Assembly: GCA_030146615.1 (NCBI GenBank)
Contig: JASLBL010000100.1
Coordinates: 1 to 5,979 of the forward strand
DNA from: Actinomycetes bacterium
GTDB lineage: Bacteria > Actinomycetota > CALGFH01
Direction: 5' to 3'
DNA length: 5,979 nt
Shown here: positions 5,802-5,979 of the stretch, in pieces
How positions within the stretch are numbered: the stretch's first letter is position 1
Layout of the letters: the number at the start of each line of letters is the position of its first letter
The notes under the pieces: model-generated
What the model saw: only the letters and a program-made list of their open reading frames with translations
What the model was told of the DNA's origin: nothing
The model's database searches: none
Made by a program: the position numbers and the translations under genes

Positions 5802-5830
5802 GGCCCCCGGGCGGCGCTATTCTGGGGGCC
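5802..5830. other. Perfect inverted repeat enclosing the cofD -10 region; terminator or operator
   Basis: GGCCCCC (5802-5808) and GGGGGCC (5824-5830) are perfect 7-base arms around a 15-base loop that ends with TATTCT. It begins 23 bases after the DUF5667 gene stop. No T-run follows. It could end the sigma operon without a U-tract, or be an operator controlling cofD. Confidence 0.4.
5818..5823 (+). promoter_or_regulatory. Candidate -10 element of cofD
   Basis: TATTCT fits the actinomycete -10 pattern TAnnnT. It lies about 33 bases upstream of the cofD start, implying a leader of about 26 bases. No recognisable -35 hexamer lies 16-18 bases upstream, so it is either activator-dependent or a chance match. 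Confidence 0.3.
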
Positions 5831-5856
5831 GCTCACGGCTGGATCGAGGGAAGGTC

Positions 5857-5979
5857 ATGCTGGTCGCGCTCGCCGGCGGCGTGGGGGCCGCCAGGTTCCT
5901 CCGGGGGCTGCTCCGCGTCCACGACCCCGGGGATCTGCTGGTGGTCGGCAACACCGGGGATGATCTCCAGCTGCACGGG
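5857..5979 (+). CDS. cofD: 2-phospho-L-lactate transferase (CofD/FbiA), N-terminal part (runs off right edge)
   Basis: The 41 visible codons carry the N-terminal signature of the CofD family: MLVALAGGVGAARFLRGL (glycine-rich nucleotide-binding loop, residues 6-13) followed by VVGNTGDDLQLHG (29-41), matching the family's VNTGDD-x-x-LHG motif. The enzyme transfers a phospholactyl-type moiety from a GDP- or guanosine-linked donor to the deazaflavin Fo, forming the F420 core (dehydro-F420-0 in mycobacterial FbiA), in the cytoplasm. The start is ATG 5857, preceded by GAGGGAAGG (5846-5854). It runs in the same direction as the sigma/DUF5667 pair with a 78-base gap that carries its own -10-like element. 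It is probably transcribed separately, though read-through is possible. The C-terminal part, and any fbiB-like gene after it, lie outside the window. Confidence 0.93.
   Translation, partial: MLVALAGGVGAARFLRGLLRVHDPGDLLVVGNTGDDLQLHG

Overview
The window is very GC-rich, with strong G/C bias at third codon positions. It carries a WhiB-family iron-sulfur regulator, a family essentially confined to Actinomycetota and their phages, beside the start of an F420-biosynthesis gene (cofD/fbiA). Together these point to an actinomycete chromosome. The sequence does not resolve the genus; a lineage outside the well-studied Streptomyces/Mycobacterium groups is possible.

Layout: two gene blocks diverge from an intergenic region at about 3825-4057. 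The leftward (minus-strand) block is whiB (3585-3824), then a 235-base spacer with hairpins, then a 1037-residue membrane glycosyltransferase (236-3349). That gene overlaps by 4 bases (GTGA) the start of a proline/arginine-rich protein that runs off the left edge (1-239). The rightward block is an ECF-type sigma factor (4058-4723) overlapping by 4 bases (GTGA) a single-pass membrane protein with a DUF5667-like domain (4720-5778). After a 78-base gap comes the N-terminal part of CofD (from 5857), which runs off the right edge.

How the genes may work together: WhiB of the WhiB2/WhmD class is known in other actinomycetes as a developmental and septation regulator. The glycosyltransferase is built like an envelope-glycan enzyme: a cytoplasmic GT-A domain, then a polytopic membrane domain, then an extracytoplasmic domain. 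The sigma factor and the membrane protein are translationally coupled, so the membrane protein is a natural candidate for regulator or sensor of that sigma factor. From memory, whiB2 and fbiA/cofD are close neighbours in Mycobacterium and Streptomyces; here the sigma/DUF5667 pair lies between them.

The most unusual non-coding signals are a cluster of overlapping palindromes in an AT-richer island in front of whiB (3876-3907), a perfect 14-base palindrome merging into the ribosome-binding site of the DUF5667 gene (4693-4706), and a perfect 7-base inverted repeat enclosing the likely -10 region of cofD (5802-5830). No RNA genes, CRISPR arrays, insertion sequences or phage features were seen. 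No stretch longer than 300 bases lacks a gene.
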